Assembly (NCBI RefSeq): GCF_021290385.1
Contig: NZ_CP089928.1
Location: 372,001-436,000 of the forward strand
Reading direction: 5' to 3'
DNA length: 64,000 nucleotides
DNA from: Microbulbifer sp. YPW16
GTDB lineage: Bacteria > Pseudomonadota > Gammaproteobacteria > Pseudomonadales > Cellvibrionaceae
Part shown: positions 8,894-19,198 of the stretch, one piece after another
How the letters are laid out: every line of letters starts with the position of its first letter
Numbering within the stretch: position 1 is the first letter of the stretch
Notes under the pieces: generated by a model
Told to the model about the DNA's origin: nothing
The model's database searches: none
The model's input: the letters and a program-made list of their open reading frames with translations, nothing else
Made by a program: the position numbers and the translations under genes

Positions 8894-11800
8894 TCAGGTC
8901 ACATCTGCCGTCGCACTTTCACGCAGGTCTCCCCTGGCGGGCGCCACTGGTTCACTTGCGGACTCTTCCGTATTGCGTGAGCGACCAAACAGCCGCTGTA
9001 CGATAACGAAGAACAGCGGGATAAAGAAAATCCCCAGCGATGTCCCAACCAGCATGCCGCCCAGCACCCCGGTACCGATAGCCTGCTGGGCACCGGAACC
9101 GGCACCGGAGGCAATGGCCAGCGGCAGTACACCCAGGCCAAAGGCCAGCGAGGTCATCAGGATCGGGCGCAGGCGATCGCGCACTGCGCGCATGGTGGCC
9201 TGCACCAGCTCCATGCCCTCTTCCAGGTTCTGCTTGGCGAATTCCACGATCAGGATGGCGTTCTTGCTGGTCAGGCCCACGGTGGTGAGCATGGCCACCT
9301 GGAAGTAGATATCCCGCTCCATGCCGCGCAGCGTGTTCGCGAGCACGGCCCCGAGGATGCCCAGCGGTGCGACCAGCAGTACCGCAGTGGGCACCGTCCA
9401 GCTCTCGTAGAGAGCCGCCAGGCACAGGAATACGATCAGCAACGACAGCGTATACAGCAGCGGTGTCTGTGCCCCCGCCTGGCGCTCCTGGTAAGACAGG
9501 CCGGTCCATTCCAGGCCGACGCCGCCCGGCAACTCGCTGACCAGTCGCTCCATCTCCGCCATGGCCTCACCGGAGCTGACACCCGGTGCGGCAGAGCCGT
9601 TGATCTGCATCGCCGGAACGCCGTTGTAGCGCTCAAGGCGCGGGGAGCCGTACTCCCACTCGAAGCTGGCAAAGGTCGACAGCGGCACCATTTCGCCGTC
9701 CCGGTTACGCACGGACCACTTCTGGAAATCCTCCGGCACCATTCGATACGGCGCATCAGACTGCACGTAGACCTTCTTGACCCGGCCACGGTCAATAAAG
9801 TCATCGATATAACGGCCGCCCCAGGCGGTGCCGATGGTGGTATTGATCTCGTTGATCGAGAGACCGAGTGCAGCTGCCTTCTCGGTATCAATGTTCAGGC
9901 GGAACTGGGGTGTATCGTTCTGGCCATTGGGACGCACATTTGCCAGCAGCGGGCTCTGTGCCGCCGCACCCAGAAGCTGGTCGCGCGCTTGCGTGAGCGC
10001 CTCGTGCCCCAGGTTGGCATTGTCCTTCAGGTAGAAGTCAAAGCCGCCGGAGGTACCCAGGCCCGGCAGTGCCGGGGGGGAGAACGCGAAGGCCATGGCG
10101 TCCTTGATCTGCATCAGCGCGCCCATGGCCCGCATGGCTACCGAACCCGCGTCCTGGCCAGGCTCCTCGCGCTCTTCCCAGTCGTGCATATTGATGAAGG
10201 CAATACCGTTGTTCTGGCCGCTACCCGCAAAGCTGAAGCCCTGCACGCTGAATACAGATTTAACGGTGTCCTGCTCGTTCTCGAGGTAATAGTCCTCTAC
10301 TTTCTTGATCGACTCCATGGTGCGCTGCTGGGTGGCGCCCACCGGAGCATTGATCATGGAAAACAGCACACCCTGGTCCTCTTCGGGAAGGAAGGAACTG
10401 GGCAGGCGCAGGAAGAGCACCAGCATCACAGCGGCGAGGCCGGCAAACAGCAGCATAAAACGGCCGCCCCGCGCCACGATCTCGCGTACACCACGCTGGT
10501 AGCCGGCTGTTCCGCGTTCAAAATTGCGGTTGAACCAGCCGAAGAAGCCCTTCTTCGCATGCCCCTCGCCTTTCGCAATTGGCTTGAGCATGGTGGCGCA
10601 GAGGGCCGGTGTCAGCACGATGGCCACCAGCACCGACAGTGCCATGGCCGCGACGATGGTGGCCGAGAATTGCCGGTAAATTACCCCGGTGGCGCCTTCC
10701 ATAAATGCCATGGGCACGAATACCGCCGAGAGCACCACGCCGATACCCACCAGCGCCCCGGTGATCTGCTTCATCGACTTGCGAGTGGCCTCTCGGGGCG
10801 AAAGGCCCTCTTCGCTCATCACCCGCTCTACGTTTTCCACCACCACAATGGCGTCGTCCACCAGCAGGCCGATGGCCAGTACCATGGCAAACATGGTGAG
10901 CATATTGATGGAGAAGCCCATCGCCGCCAGCACACCGAAAGTGCCCAGTAGTACGACCGGCACGGCAATAGTGGGAATAATCGTGGCGCGGATGTTCTGC
11001 AGGAACAGGTACATCACCAGGAATACCAGGATCACCGCCTCGATCAGCGTCTTGATCACGCCCTTGATGGATACCTCGACAAACGGTGTCGAGTCGAATG
11101 GCACCACGGTCCGGATCCCGGTGGGGAAATAGGGCTCCAGCTCCTTGAGCTTCGCCCGCACACCGTCGGCCGTCTCCAGTGCATTGGCGCCAGTGGCCAG
11201 GTTCACTGCCAGGCCGGTGGCCGGCTGGCGGTTGAAACGGCTGATGAAATCGTAATTCTCCGCACCGATCTCGACCCGCGCGATGTCCCCCAGCTTGAGC
11301 ACCGAGCCATCGGGATTGGAGCGGATCACAATGTCGCGGAACTGTTCAGGAGTCTCCAGCCGGCCCTGGGATACCACATTGGCATTGAGCTGCTGGCCAT
11401 CGATGGCCGGGGTTCCACCCAGGCTGCCCACCGCCACCTGCTGGTTCTGCGCCTGTACCGCCGCGATCACATCACTGGGGACCAGCTTGTAGGTTTCCAG
11501 CTTGTTCGGATCCAGCCAGATACGCATGGCGTACTGGGAACCGAATACCTGCACACCGCCCACGCCGGGCACCCGGCTGATAGCGTCGACAATATTGGCA
11601 TTGATATAGTCGGCGATATCCGCACGGTCCATGCGGCCGTCCTCGGATACGAAACCCACGACCATCAGGAAGCCGCTGCGGCCCTTGCCAACATTCACCC
11701 CCTGTCGCTGCACCGCTTCCGGTAACAGCGGCAGGGCCAGTTGCAGTTTATTCTGCACCTGTACCTGGGCAATATCGGGGTCTGTGCCATTGGCGAAAGT

Positions 11801-12076
11801 CAGCGAGATATTCACCCGGCCATTGGATTCGCTGGTGGCGGACATATACAGCAGCCCATCGAGCCCGGTCATGCCCTGCTCGATAACCTGTGTCACCGAT
11901 TCCTCCACCACCCTGGCAGATGCACCGGGGTAGCTGGCACTGATGGATACCGTGGGGGGCGCGATATCCGGGTAACGCTCTACAGCGAGCTTGCTGACCG
12001 CGAGCCCGCCACCGAGCATCACGACGATCGCGATCACCCAGGCAAAGATGGGACGGTCAATAAAGAAAGATGCCAT
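8894..12076 (-). CDS. RND multidrug efflux inner-membrane pump (AcrB/MexB, HAE-1 family)
   Basis: 1060 residues, typical for HAE-1 RND transporters. These are trimeric proton-drug antiporters that work with a periplasmic adaptor and an outer-membrane channel. Seen: N-terminal [16 protein letters not shown], the transmembrane-4 aspartate pair in [13 protein letters not shown] (equivalent to AcrB D407/D408), the lysine of transmembrane 10 in [13 protein letters not shown], two large periplasmic loops and about 12 membrane helices. A strong GAGGGGG ribosome site precedes the ATG, which lies 11 bp after the adaptor gene stop. No outer-membrane channel gene is present, so a TolC-like protein must come from elsewhere. 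Specific substrates cannot be assigned. Confidence 0.96.
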   Translation of the reverse strand: MASFFIDRPIFAWVIAIVVMLGGGLAVSKLAVERYPDIAPPTVSISASYPGASARVVEESVTQVIEQGMTGLDGLLYMSATSESNGRVNISLTFANGTDPDIAQVQVQNKLQLALPLLPEAVQRQGVNVGKGRSGFLMVVGFVSEDGRMDRADIADYINANIVDAISRVPGVGGVQVFGSQYAMRIWLDPNKLETYKLVPSDVIAAVQAQNQQVAVGSLGGTPAIDGQQLNANVVSQGRLETPEQFRDIVIRSNPDGSVLKLGDIARVEIGAENYDFISRFNRQPATGLAVNLATGANALETADGVRAKLKELEPYFPTGIRTVVPFDSTPFVEVSIKGVIKTLIEAVILVFLVMYLFLQNIRATIIPTIAVPVVLLGTFGVLAAMGFSINMLTMFAMVLAIGLLVDDAIVVVENVERVMSEEGLSPREATRKSMKQITGALVGIGVVLSAVFVPMAFMEGATGVIYRQFSATIVAAMALSVLVAIVLTPALCATMLKPIAKGEGHAKKGFFGWFNRNFERGTAGYQRGVREIVARGGRFMLLFAGLAAVMLVLFLRLPSSFLPEEDQGVLFSMINAPVGATQQRTMESIKKVEDYYLENEQDTVKSVFSVQGFSFAGSGQNNGIAFINMHDWEEREEPGQDAGSVAMRAMGALMQIKDAMAFAFSPPALPGLGTSGGFDFYLKDNANLGHEALTQARDQLLGAAAQSPLLANVRPNGQNDTPQFRLNIDTEKAAALGLSINEINTTIGTAWGGRYIDDFIDRGRVKKVYVQSDAPYRMVPEDFQKWSVRNRDGEMVPLSTFASFEWEYGSPRLERYNGVPAMQINGSAAPGVSSGEAMAEMERLVSELPGGVGLEWTGLSYQERQAGAQTPLLYTLSLLIVFLCLAALYESWTVPTAVLLVAPLGILGAVLANTLRGMERDIYFQVAMLTTVGLTSKNAILIVEFAKQNLEEGMELVQATMRAVRDRLRPILMTSLAFGLGVLPLAIASGAGSGAQQAIGTGVLGGMLVGTSLGIFFIPLFFVIVQRLFGRSRNTEESASEPVAPARGDLRESATADVT

Positions 12077-12087
12077 GGTACGCCCCC

Positions 12088-13254
12088 TCAGGAATCAGCT
12101 GCAGCAGCGCTTTCCGCCGCAGGGGCAGGCTGTTCAGGTTCAGCGGACACGGTGGTGACCTCAACGCCCGGGCGGACTTTCTGCAGTCCCTCGACGATAA
12201 CCCGGTCACCCGCCTGCAGGCCGTCCTCAACCAGCCAGTGGCTGCCAACGGTCTGGCTGACAGTCAACGGGCGCATTTCAACCTTGTTATCTGTGTTCAC
12301 GACCATGGCATTGGTGTTGCCCCTGGGGTCGCGAGTGACGCCCTGCTGCGGTACCAGGATCGCATTATCGCGCACGCCGCGGCCAACCACGGCACGGACG
12401 TACATGCCGGGCAGCAGCATGTGCTCGGGATTGGGAACCACGACCCGCAGCAGGACACTGCCGGTGGTGGGGTCCACGGTGGCCTCGGCAAATTCCAGCT
12501 TGCCCTTGTGCTCGTAGGTAGATCCGTCATCAAGCAGGATCGTCACCGGGAGATCTGTGGTGTCTTCCACTTTACCGGCCTCCAGGGCACGGCGCAGTTG
12601 CAGCAGCTCGCTGGTGGACTGGTTAAGGTCGACGTATATCGGGTCGAGTTGCTGGATAGTCGCCAGTGCCTGTGCCTGGTTCGCTGTCACCAGGGCACCC
12701 TGGGTCACTGATGATTTGCCGATCCGGCCACCGATCGGGGCACTGATGCGGGCATAGTCCACCGGGATACGACTGCGCTTGACCGACGCCAGGGCATTGG
12801 CAACCGCGGCCTCGGCCTTCTTGAGGTCCGCGCGGGCACTGTCGTTATCCTGCTTGCTCACCGCGCCGGTTTTCACCAGGTTGGCGACACGGTCGGCGCG
12901 CAGCCGCGCCACCTCAAGCTCGGCCCGGGCGCTCTGCAGGTTGGCCCGGGCGCTGTCGTAGTCGGCACGGTAAGTGGCATCGTCAAGCTGGTAAAGCGGC
13001 TGGTCGGCCTCGACAATCCCGCCCTCGCGGAACAGCTGCTGTTCCACCAGGCCGTTCACCCGTGGGCGAACCTCGGCGACTTTATACGGATTGGTACGGC
13101 CCGGTAACTCACGGGTCAGGGTTACTGACTCGGGCTCCAGGGTCACCACCGCCACCTCCGGCGCCATTTGCGGCCGTCCGCCCTGGTCCTGGCTACATGC
13201 CGTCAGCAGTGACAACGCGGCCATCAGGCCGGCCAACAGATTCCGTTTCCGCAT
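12088..13254 (-). CDS. RND efflux periplasmic adaptor lipoprotein (AcrA/MexA type)
   Basis: 388 residues. A lipoprotein signal ends in the lipobox LLTAC, with Cys20 as lipidation site. The barrel-sandwich/biotinyl-lipoyl halves flank a coiled-coil hairpin (about 95-170, rich in [20 protein letters not shown]-type repeats). A beta-barrel and a membrane-proximal domain follow, with an Ala/Glu-rich C-terminal tail. It links the pump downstream to an outer-membrane channel. GGAGAGG precedes the ATG. It is the first gene of the pump operon, divergent from the TetR-family gene, and the palindrome at 13385-13398 is the probable repressor target. Confidence 0.95.
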   Translation of the reverse strand: MRKRNLLAGLMAALSLLTACSQDQGGRPQMAPEVAVVTLEPESVTLTRELPGRTNPYKVAEVRPRVNGLVEQQLFREGGIVEADQPLYQLDDATYRADYDSARANLQSARAELEVARLRADRVANLVKTGAVSKQDNDSARADLKKAEAAVANALASVKRSRIPVDYARISAPIGGRIGKSSVTQGALVTANQAQALATIQQLDPIYVDLNQSTSELLQLRRALEAGKVEDTTDLPVTILLDDGSTYEHKGKLEFAEATVDPTTGSVLLRVVVPNPEHMLLPGMYVRAVVGRGVRDNAILVPQQGVTRDPRGNTNAMVVNTDNKVEMRPLTVSQTVGSHWLVEDGLQAGDRVIVEGLQKVRPGVEVTTVSAEPEQPAPAAESAAAADS

Positions 13255-13384
13255 CTACACCTCTCCAGTGACCCGATGGTCCAAATGCTGCCAGCGGACC
13301 GGATGGTCAGTTCGCTTTGACAGTTATGAATGGTTAACAATGCCGCGCATTCTATCGCTTCGCCGAGATGTGCAGCAAGTATTC

Positions 13385-13398
13385 ATTCATGCATGAAT
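13385..13398. promoter_or_regulatory. Palindromic candidate operator between tetR and the RND operon
   Basis: Perfect 14-bp palindrome ATTCATGCATGAAT, with further ATTCAT/ATGAAT half-sites offset by half a base pair on its flanks. It lies in the 254-bp divergent region, upstream of the TTG start chosen for the TetR gene and 130 bp from the adaptor gene. Local TetR-type repressors of RND pumps usually bind such sites; assignment to this repressor is inference. Confidence 0.6.
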
Positions 13399-13508
13399 AT
13401 GAATTAAACTTCGCGCCCGGATGGACCGGTAGCGCCGGCCATCCTACCCCGTATGTGGACCAATCCCGCGGGCGAATAGATAAACGGTTGCCACCAGAGG
13501 ACAGAAAG

Positions 13509-14153
13509 TTGGCCAATAAGCGGAAAGAAGACGCGCTGGAGACAAGGGAACGCATCCTGGATGCGGCCATCACAGTATTTCACCAGCAGGGCCTGGCGCG
13601 TCCGTCACTGACCGAGGTGGCAGAGCTCGCGGGCGTCACACGCGGTGCGGTATACGGGCACTTCCGCAACAAGGCCGATGTCTTCAATGCCCTGGCCGAG
13701 CGGGTCCAGTTACCGGGTGAAAAGCTGTGCGAGGAAGGCGGCTGCGAGCCACCGGAGAACCCGCTGGGAGTCCTGCGGACCCGCTGGCTGTGGCTGTTCC
13801 AGGAAGTCGCGTGCAACCGGGACTGGCAGCTGATCCTGGATATCATCTTCCATCGTTGTGAGCTGGTCACAGAGAGCGGCGAGATCCGCCAGCGCATGCT
13901 CGACTGCACCGAGGAGGGACAGGAACGGGTCCGCCAGCTGATCAGCTGGGCGGTTGACCGGGGCCAGCTGCCCGGCGACCTGGATATCGACCTGGCAGCT
14001 CCACTGCTGCACAGTTCGCTGGTTGGCACCCTGGGCGACTGGCTGCTCCAGCCCCGCGACCGGGACCTGGCCTGTATTGGCGAGCGCTACCTGGATGCCA
14101 TGATCGAAATGCTGCAGCACTCCCCTACCCTGCGCCGCAGTATACCCGCCTGA
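13509..14153 (+). CDS. TetR/AcrR-family transcriptional repressor of the RND pump
   Basis: 214-residue TetR-family protein. The N-terminal helix-turn-helix reads RERILDAAITVFHQQG, then VAELAGVTRGAVYGHFRNK (recognition helix). The C-terminal all-helical ligand and dimer domain matches the AcrR/TtgR type (RTRWLWLFQEVACNRDWQLI). An upstream in-frame ATG at 13368 would run translation through the operator palindrome and add 47 residues with no family similarity. TTG 13509, with AGAGGA 7 bp upstream, gives a normal N-terminus, so I use it. Divergent placement beside an AcrAB-type operon is the usual arrangement for a drug-sensing local repressor. Confidence 0.9.
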   Translation: MANKRKEDALETRERILDAAITVFHQQGLARPSLTEVAELAGVTRGAVYGHFRNKADVFNALAERVQLPGEKLCEEGGCEPPENPLGVLRTRWLWLFQEVACNRDWQLILDIIFHRCELVTESGEIRQRMLDCTEEGQERVRQLISWAVDRGQLPGDLDIDLAAPLLHSSLVGTLGDWLLQPRDRDLACIGERYLDAMIEMLQHSPTLRRSIPA

Positions 14154-14208
14154 GTATTGGGGGGCGCATGGCACACAAGCGCGATGCCCCTCCCCGTCTG
14201 CAACCGAC

Positions 14209-15903
14209 TTACAGGGCGAAGCCCAGTAACAGGTAGACGCCCAACAGCAACACCACCCCCGCGACCATACTCCCGGTCAGCCAGCTCCGTGCCAGCACGC
14301 CCGCCGGCCTGTGGTGGCTGGCGACCGAATCCATCAGGGCCCCCACGCCACCAATGGCCGCGCGGCGGACGCGATTGTCGAGGCGGAAGGCGGCGGTCAC
14401 AAAGCCGCGTATTGCCTGCGGGAACAACCGGCGGTACAGCCATTCAACGTCCAGGTTGACCGACGGCAATTCCGGCGGGTACAGGCGGCGCAGGTTCAGC
14501 CATACAAACGCCAGCGCAGAGAAGAACAGCAGCTGCAGCTGGGTCAGCACATGGGTGACGTCGTAAGGTGTATACGCCATCTCATGGGGCAACAGGCTGT
14601 AGAGCGCTTGCGGGTAAATACCGATGGCCAGGCACAGGGACGCCGCAATTGTCATTGCCACCAGCATATTGGCAGGCGGCTCCTTCGCCCTGATACCCGA
14701 GTCGTGGGCAAAGAAGGCGAAGTACGGGATCTTGATGCCGGCATGGTGGAAGACACCCGCGGACGCAAACAGCAGGATCAGCCACACCCAGTCATAACCA
14801 TTCTTGATCGCCGCACTCATCACCATCGACTTGCTGACAAAGCCGCTGAACAGCGGGAAGGCGGAAATCGAGGCCGCACCGACGATGCACAGGATGGTGG
14901 TCTTGGGCATGGTCTTGTACAGGCCGCCCAACTCCGAACCATTGATGCGGCCGGTGACGTGCAGGACTGCCCCCATGGACATGAACAGCAGCCCCTTGAA
15001 GATCACATCGTTAAACGCATGGGCCACAGCGCCATTGATGGCCAGTGAAGTACCGATACCAATACCCACCACCATAAAGCCCAGCTGGTTGATCAGGCTG
15101 TAGGCCAGCACCCGGCGCAGGTCATTCTCGATCACGGCATAAAAGATCGGGAAACAGGCCATGGTCGCACCGATGTAGACCAGCAACTCTGTGCCCGGAT
15201 AGGCCCGCGCCAGTGCATATACCGCCGCCTTGGTGGTGAATGCACTCAGGAACACAGTGCCGGTCGGGGTGGATTCCGGGTAAGCATCGGTGAGCCAGTT
15301 GTGGAAGAAAGGGAAGGCACACTTGATACCGAAGGCCAGGAAGATCATCCAGCTGTAGGCGTTGTCGCCCAGCCCGATCTGCCCGAAAGCGAGAGAGCTG
15401 TGGGCCTGGCCGTAGAAGATAATCCCGCCTAGCAACAGCAGGCCCGAGAGAATATGCAGCGTGAAGTACCGCAGGCCGGCCATATACGCGCGGCCATTGC
15501 GGCGCGCCCAGACCAGGAATACGGAAGTGACCGCGAGCAGCTCCCAGAAAATAAACAGGGTCAGCAGGTCCCCCGCAAATACTGCGCCCAGGGCACTACC
15601 GGCATAGAGCAGGCTGGCCACCTGCTGCAGGGTGTCGCGCACATGCAGTGCGTAAATGATCGCAATCAATGCCGCCACATGGAACAGGTAGCCGAATAAC
15701 AGGCTCAGCTTGTCTGCACGGAAAAGCAACAGGTCAAATTCGAGCACCGAATAGGCCCCGAAACTGCCAGCGCCCAGCATCCACAGGTTGGCCAGTCCCA
15801 GCAAGGGTACAGCGATCATTACCAGCGCGCGCGGCCAGCCACGCAGGACCAGTGCCAGCAATGCGGCGACGAAAAACGGAATGAAAGGTGCCACCTCAAA
15901 CAT
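14209..15903 (-). CDS. Mrp-type antiporter subunit D-like 3 (NuoL/M/N superfamily)
   Basis: 564-residue polytopic membrane protein of the proton-pumping complex I/Mrp superfamily, with about 14 helices. The conserved charged chain is intact: Glu in LLTLFIFWELLAV, Lys in FGIKCAFPFFHNWL and Lys in NDVIFKGLLFM. A C-terminal extension of about 90 residues includes LPSVNLDVEWLYRR, an amphipathic stretch, and a last membrane helix. This makes it longer than MrpD and more like an MrpA/NuoL-type lateral element, but it lacks the MrpA C-terminal domain. I choose ATG 15903, which has GGAGGT 7 bp upstream, over GTG 15918. It overlaps the preceding small gene by 8 bp and is the last gene of the operon. 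Confidence 0.88.
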   Translation of the reverse strand: MFEVAPFIPFFVAALLALVLRGWPRALVMIAVPLLGLANLWMLGAGSFGAYSVLEFDLLLFRADKLSLLFGYLFHVAALIAIIYALHVRDTLQQVASLLYAGSALGAVFAGDLLTLFIFWELLAVTSVFLVWARRNGRAYMAGLRYFTLHILSGLLLLGGIIFYGQAHSSLAFGQIGLGDNAYSWMIFLAFGIKCAFPFFHNWLTDAYPESTPTGTVFLSAFTTKAAVYALARAYPGTELLVYIGATMACFPIFYAVIENDLRRVLAYSLINQLGFMVVGIGIGTSLAINGAVAHAFNDVIFKGLLFMSMGAVLHVTGRINGSELGGLYKTMPKTTILCIVGAASISAFPLFSGFVSKSMVMSAAIKNGYDWVWLILLFASAGVFHHAGIKIPYFAFFAHDSGIRAKEPPANMLVAMTIAASLCLAIGIYPQALYSLLPHEMAYTPYDVTHVLTQLQLLFFSALAFVWLNLRRLYPPELPSVNLDVEWLYRRLFPQAIRGFVTAAFRLDNRVRRAAIGGVGALMDSVASHHRPAGVLARSWLTGSMVAGVVLLLGVYLLLGFAL

Positions 15904-16246
15904 GTTCCTGACCTCCACTCATCCCTTCCTCCTGCGACCGTGATTCCGTACCGGTCGCACCATTGGCCCCGGTAGCCGTATCACCGCCGAGCTCCAGCCG
16001 GTCGTAATAGTCTTCCGGGCGCATCAGGAACTTGCGCATCCACTTGGCAATGATCACCAGGATCACACAACCAACGAATCCATACAGCGGGTAGAATCCG
16101 GGTAGCCCTTCCCAGCCGTGTTCTGTATGCCGGTGGACCACGAAATCCGCGAGCACCAGCAGCGCGCAGATCGCGTAGAAGGTGCGCAGGATCCGCTGGA
16201 TATTCTCCGGCTTGTCGAAAAAGTCTTGCTTGTCACCAGTGCTCAT
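15896..16246 (-). CDS. Small conserved membrane protein of the Mrp-like operon
   Basis: 116-residue protein with two predicted helices (about 20-37 and 52-66), a GFYPLYGFVGCVILVIIAKW core and a charged MRPEDYYDRLE segment. The C-terminus is low-complexity Gly/Thr/Glu. I do not recognise it as MrpA-G. It is tightly embedded: it starts 4 bp after the D2 gene stop and overlaps the D3 gene by 8 bp, so it is translationally coupled between two proton-channel subunits. An accessory or assembly subunit of the antiporter complex is the likely role, by position only. Confidence 0.8.
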   Translation of the reverse strand: MSTGDKQDFFDKPENIQRILRTFYAICALLVLADFVVHRHTEHGWEGLPGFYPLYGFVGCVILVIIAKWMRKFLMRPEDYYDRLELGGDTATGANGATGTESRSQEEGMSGGQEHV

Positions 16247-16250
16247 CGGG

Positions 16251-17717
16251 TCAGATTCCGGCCTTGATCAGCTGATAGATAATGTCGGGGTAAATCAATA
16301 GCAGGACACAGCCCGTGGCTGTAATCCCCAGCGCCAGCAACGACGGCCACGGGGCCTCGCGTACGGCGACACTGGCGTCGCCGGTATCGGCCGGTAACGC
16401 ATCGGAGAAAAATGCCCGCAACGGGATCGGTAACAGGTAGGCGATACTGAGCAGCGAACTCACCATCAGCAGCCCCATCAGCCACAGCTCGCCTGCCTCC
16501 AGGGTACCCAGTAACAGGTACCACTTGCTCCAGGTGCCGCCGGTTGGCGGAATACCGATAATACAGAGGCTGGCGACCAGGAAGGCGCCCATGGTAATTG
16601 GCATCTGCCGGCCCAGGCCGCGCAACTGCCCCACCTCGGTTTTGTGGGCAGCCACCAGGATGGCACCCGCACAGAAAAACAGGGTGATCTTGCCAAAGGC
16701 GTGCATCACGATGTGCATCGCACTGCCGGTCATCCCGGCGCTGGTCGCCAGTAGTGCGCCCAGGGTGATATAGCCAAGCTGGCTCACGGTGGAGTACGCG
16801 AGACGCTTCTTCAGGTTTTCCTGCCGCATTGCCACAATGGCGGCCAGCAGGATTGATGCGCCCGCCAGGTAGAGCAGCCACTGGGTGGCGGGAATCTCAC
16901 GCAGGGTCTCAAGGCCAAAAATCAGCAGGCACACCTTGAGCAGCACAAAGACACCCGCCTTTACCACCGCAACCGCGTGCAGGAGAGCACTTACCGGAGT
17001 TGGCGCCACCATGGCAGCCGGCAGCCAGCGATGAAACGGCATGATCGCCGCCTTGCCCACACCGAATACATAAAGGACAAGCAATAACGACAACAGGCCT
17101 GCCGGGGTATCCCCGCTGAATACGCCCCCGCGCTGGAAAGACAGTGTCCCGGCCAGCAACCAGGTGGCGATGATTGCCACCAGGAAGAAAGCCACCGAGG
17201 TGCCCAGCAAGATGCCCAGGTAAACGCGACCACCCTCCCGCGCCTTGTCGGTACCGGCATGGGTGACCAGCGGATAGGTACACAGCGTCAGGATCTCGTA
17301 GAAAACGAACAGGGTGAACAGGTTCTCGGCAAAGGCGATGCCCATCACCGCAGCGATGGAAATCGCAAAAAATGCAAAGAAGCGGGTCTGGTTCTGCTCG
17401 CCGTGCCCCCGCATATAGCCAATGGCGTAGAGCGTGGTGACGATCCACAGGCCACTGGCGACCATGGCAAACAGCAGCCCCAGGGGCTCAACCCGGAATG
17501 CCAGCGCCAGTCCCGGGAGCACCTCAAGCCACAACAGCTCTACCGCCTGCCCCGCCATGATCACCGGGTAAAGGTTGCAGACCGAGGCAAACAGCAGGGT
17601 GCCGGCGACCAGCGATACGCTCTCACGCAGGTTCTGGTGCTTGCCCGTGAGCGCGATACCGGCCGCTGCCAGCAGGGGAATCAGGAGGCTGAGTTGCAGG
17701 AGGCCTACAGCAGACAT
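16251..17717 (-). CDS. Mrp-type antiporter subunit D-like 2 (NuoM/N superfamily)
   Basis: 488-residue membrane protein with 14 helices of the Proton_antipo_M family. Key ionisable residues are visible: Glu in NLFTLFVFYEILTL, Lys in FGVGKAAIMPFHRWLP, and Lys in HVMHAFGKITLFF-type context (HAFGKITLF). The PTPVSALLHAV motif of the discontinuous helix is intact. It shares TAATG overlap with the upstream mrpD gene, so translation is coupled. It is a second, clearly diverged D-like subunit rather than a recent duplicate. Confidence 0.9.
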   Translation of the reverse strand: MSAVGLLQLSLLIPLLAAAGIALTGKHQNLRESVSLVAGTLLFASVCNLYPVIMAGQAVELLWLEVLPGLALAFRVEPLGLLFAMVASGLWIVTTLYAIGYMRGHGEQNQTRFFAFFAISIAAVMGIAFAENLFTLFVFYEILTLCTYPLVTHAGTDKAREGGRVYLGILLGTSVAFFLVAIIATWLLAGTLSFQRGGVFSGDTPAGLLSLLLVLYVFGVGKAAIMPFHRWLPAAMVAPTPVSALLHAVAVVKAGVFVLLKVCLLIFGLETLREIPATQWLLYLAGASILLAAIVAMRQENLKKRLAYSTVSQLGYITLGALLATSAGMTGSAMHIVMHAFGKITLFFCAGAILVAAHKTEVGQLRGLGRQMPITMGAFLVASLCIIGIPPTGGTWSKWYLLLGTLEAGELWLMGLLMVSSLLSIAYLLPIPLRAFFSDALPADTGDASVAVREAPWPSLLALGITATGCVLLLIYPDIIYQLIKAGI

Positions 17718-19198
17718 TATTGGATACCTCCCAGCAGGTACTGCGCCACGGCACCGGTGACTTCAACCGGCAGGCGCGTATCGATACCAAAGTAGATGTT
17801 CGCGCCGATAAGGATCCACGTAGGCACCAACAGGGACAGCGGGGCTTCGCCAACAGTCACGTCCCCGCCCGCGGGTGCCTGACGGAAGTATCCCGCCTCT
17901 ACCAGGCGCCAGACATAGATTGCAGCGATCAGCGAGCCGAGCACCACCAGCAGTGCCACCAACCACATATCGCTCTCGATAGCGGCAGTAATCAGGTACC
18001 ACTTGCTGACAAACCCCACGGTGAGCGGCATGCCGATCAGGCTGATCCCGCCGATCACGATGGCCGCCATGGTCCAGGGCATGGTGCGCCCGAGACCGTT
18101 GAAGGCATCGATCCGGCTGCTGCCCAGGCGATAGACCAGGCCTGCCAGTGCCAGGAACAGGCCACCCTTCATCAATGCATGGTTGAACAGGTGCAACAGT
18201 GTTGCCTGCATGGCGACGACACTGCTGATACCGATACCCACCACCATGTAGCCGATCTGGGCAACACTGGAATAGGCCAGCATCCGCTTGATGTCTACCT
18301 GGTAAATGGCGACAACCGAGGCCACAAACACACCCACCAGGCCCAGGCCGATAAACAGGGACTGTAATGGCAGGCTGGTGAGTGAGAAGTCGATACCGAA
18401 TACGGTGACGATAAAACGCACCAGCAAGTACAGGGCCACCTTGGTGGCTGTCGCTGCGAGAAAGGCGGTAACGATGGACGGTGCAAACGCGTAGGCGTTG
18501 GGCAACCACATATGGAGCGGGAACAGTGCCAGCTTCAGGCACACGCCGACAACAATAAAGGCGAAGGCAGCGAGTACTGTACTGGAGCTACCGAGCTCGG
18601 GGAGGCGCAACGCCAGGTCGGCCATATTGAGGGTACCGGTCATCATGTACAGGAAGCCGATACCAATGAGGATAAACGTCGCCCCGATGGTCCCCATGAT
18701 CAGGTACTGGAATGCGGCCCACAATGAACGCCGGTCCCGCCCCAGTGCAATCAGTGCATAGGTGGCGAGGGAAGAGATTTCCAGGAATACAAATACATTG
18801 AATACGTCACCGGTAGCGACGATACCCAGCAGCCCGGCAAAACACAGCAGGTAGAGGGTATAAAACAGTGTCTGCCGCAGGTCATCCATTTCGCGCTGCA
18901 CACTCTGCCGCGCCGCGGCAATTACTGCAGTGCCCAGGCCGGTGACCACCAGCAGCACCCAGGCGTTGAGCAGGTCGATCCGGTATTCAATCCCCCAGGG
19001 CGCCTCCCAGCCCCCCAGACGGTAGCTAATGGGCCCGGAGTCGATCACCTGCTGTAGCAGCAGGACACTGACAACCAGTGCGCCAGCACTGACCAGCAGG
19101 GAAAAGAACCAGACCAGGCTGGAGCGCCGGATCAGCATGCACGAGGGTGCGGCTACCAGCGGCAGGATAACCTGTAAAATCGGTAAGTGGCTCAGCAC
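17717..19198 (-). CDS. mrpD: Mrp-type cation/proton antiporter subunit D
   Basis: 493-residue MrpD/MnhD, an inner-membrane proton-channel subunit. Seen: GDVFNVFVFLEISSLATYAL (conserved Glu), LKLALFPLHMWLPNAY (Lys), FAPSIVTAFLAATATKVALY (broken helix), LAYSSVAQIGYM, and HLFNHALMKGGLFL (His and Lys). ATG 19198 sits 7 bp inside the end of mrpC. Of the three D-like proteins in the operon this is the closest to canonical MrpD and to MbhH, which also follows the MrpC-type subunit. Confidence 0.93.
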   Translation of the reverse strand: MLSHLPILQVILPLVAAPSCMLIRRSSLVWFFSLLVSAGALVVSVLLLQQVIDSGPISYRLGGWEAPWGIEYRIDLLNAWVLLVVTGLGTAVIAAARQSVQREMDDLRQTLFYTLYLLCFAGLLGIVATGDVFNVFVFLEISSLATYALIALGRDRRSLWAAFQYLIMGTIGATFILIGIGFLYMMTGTLNMADLALRLPELGSSSTVLAAFAFIVVGVCLKLALFPLHMWLPNAYAFAPSIVTAFLAATATKVALYLLVRFIVTVFGIDFSLTSLPLQSLFIGLGLVGVFVASVVAIYQVDIKRMLAYSSVAQIGYMVVGIGISSVVAMQATLLHLFNHALMKGGLFLALAGLVYRLGSSRIDAFNGLGRTMPWTMAAIVIGGISLIGMPLTVGFVSKWYLITAAIESDMWLVALLVVLGSLIAAIYVWRLVEAGYFRQAPAGGDVTVGEAPLSLLVPTWILIGANIYFGIDTRLPVEVTGAVAQYLLGGIQ

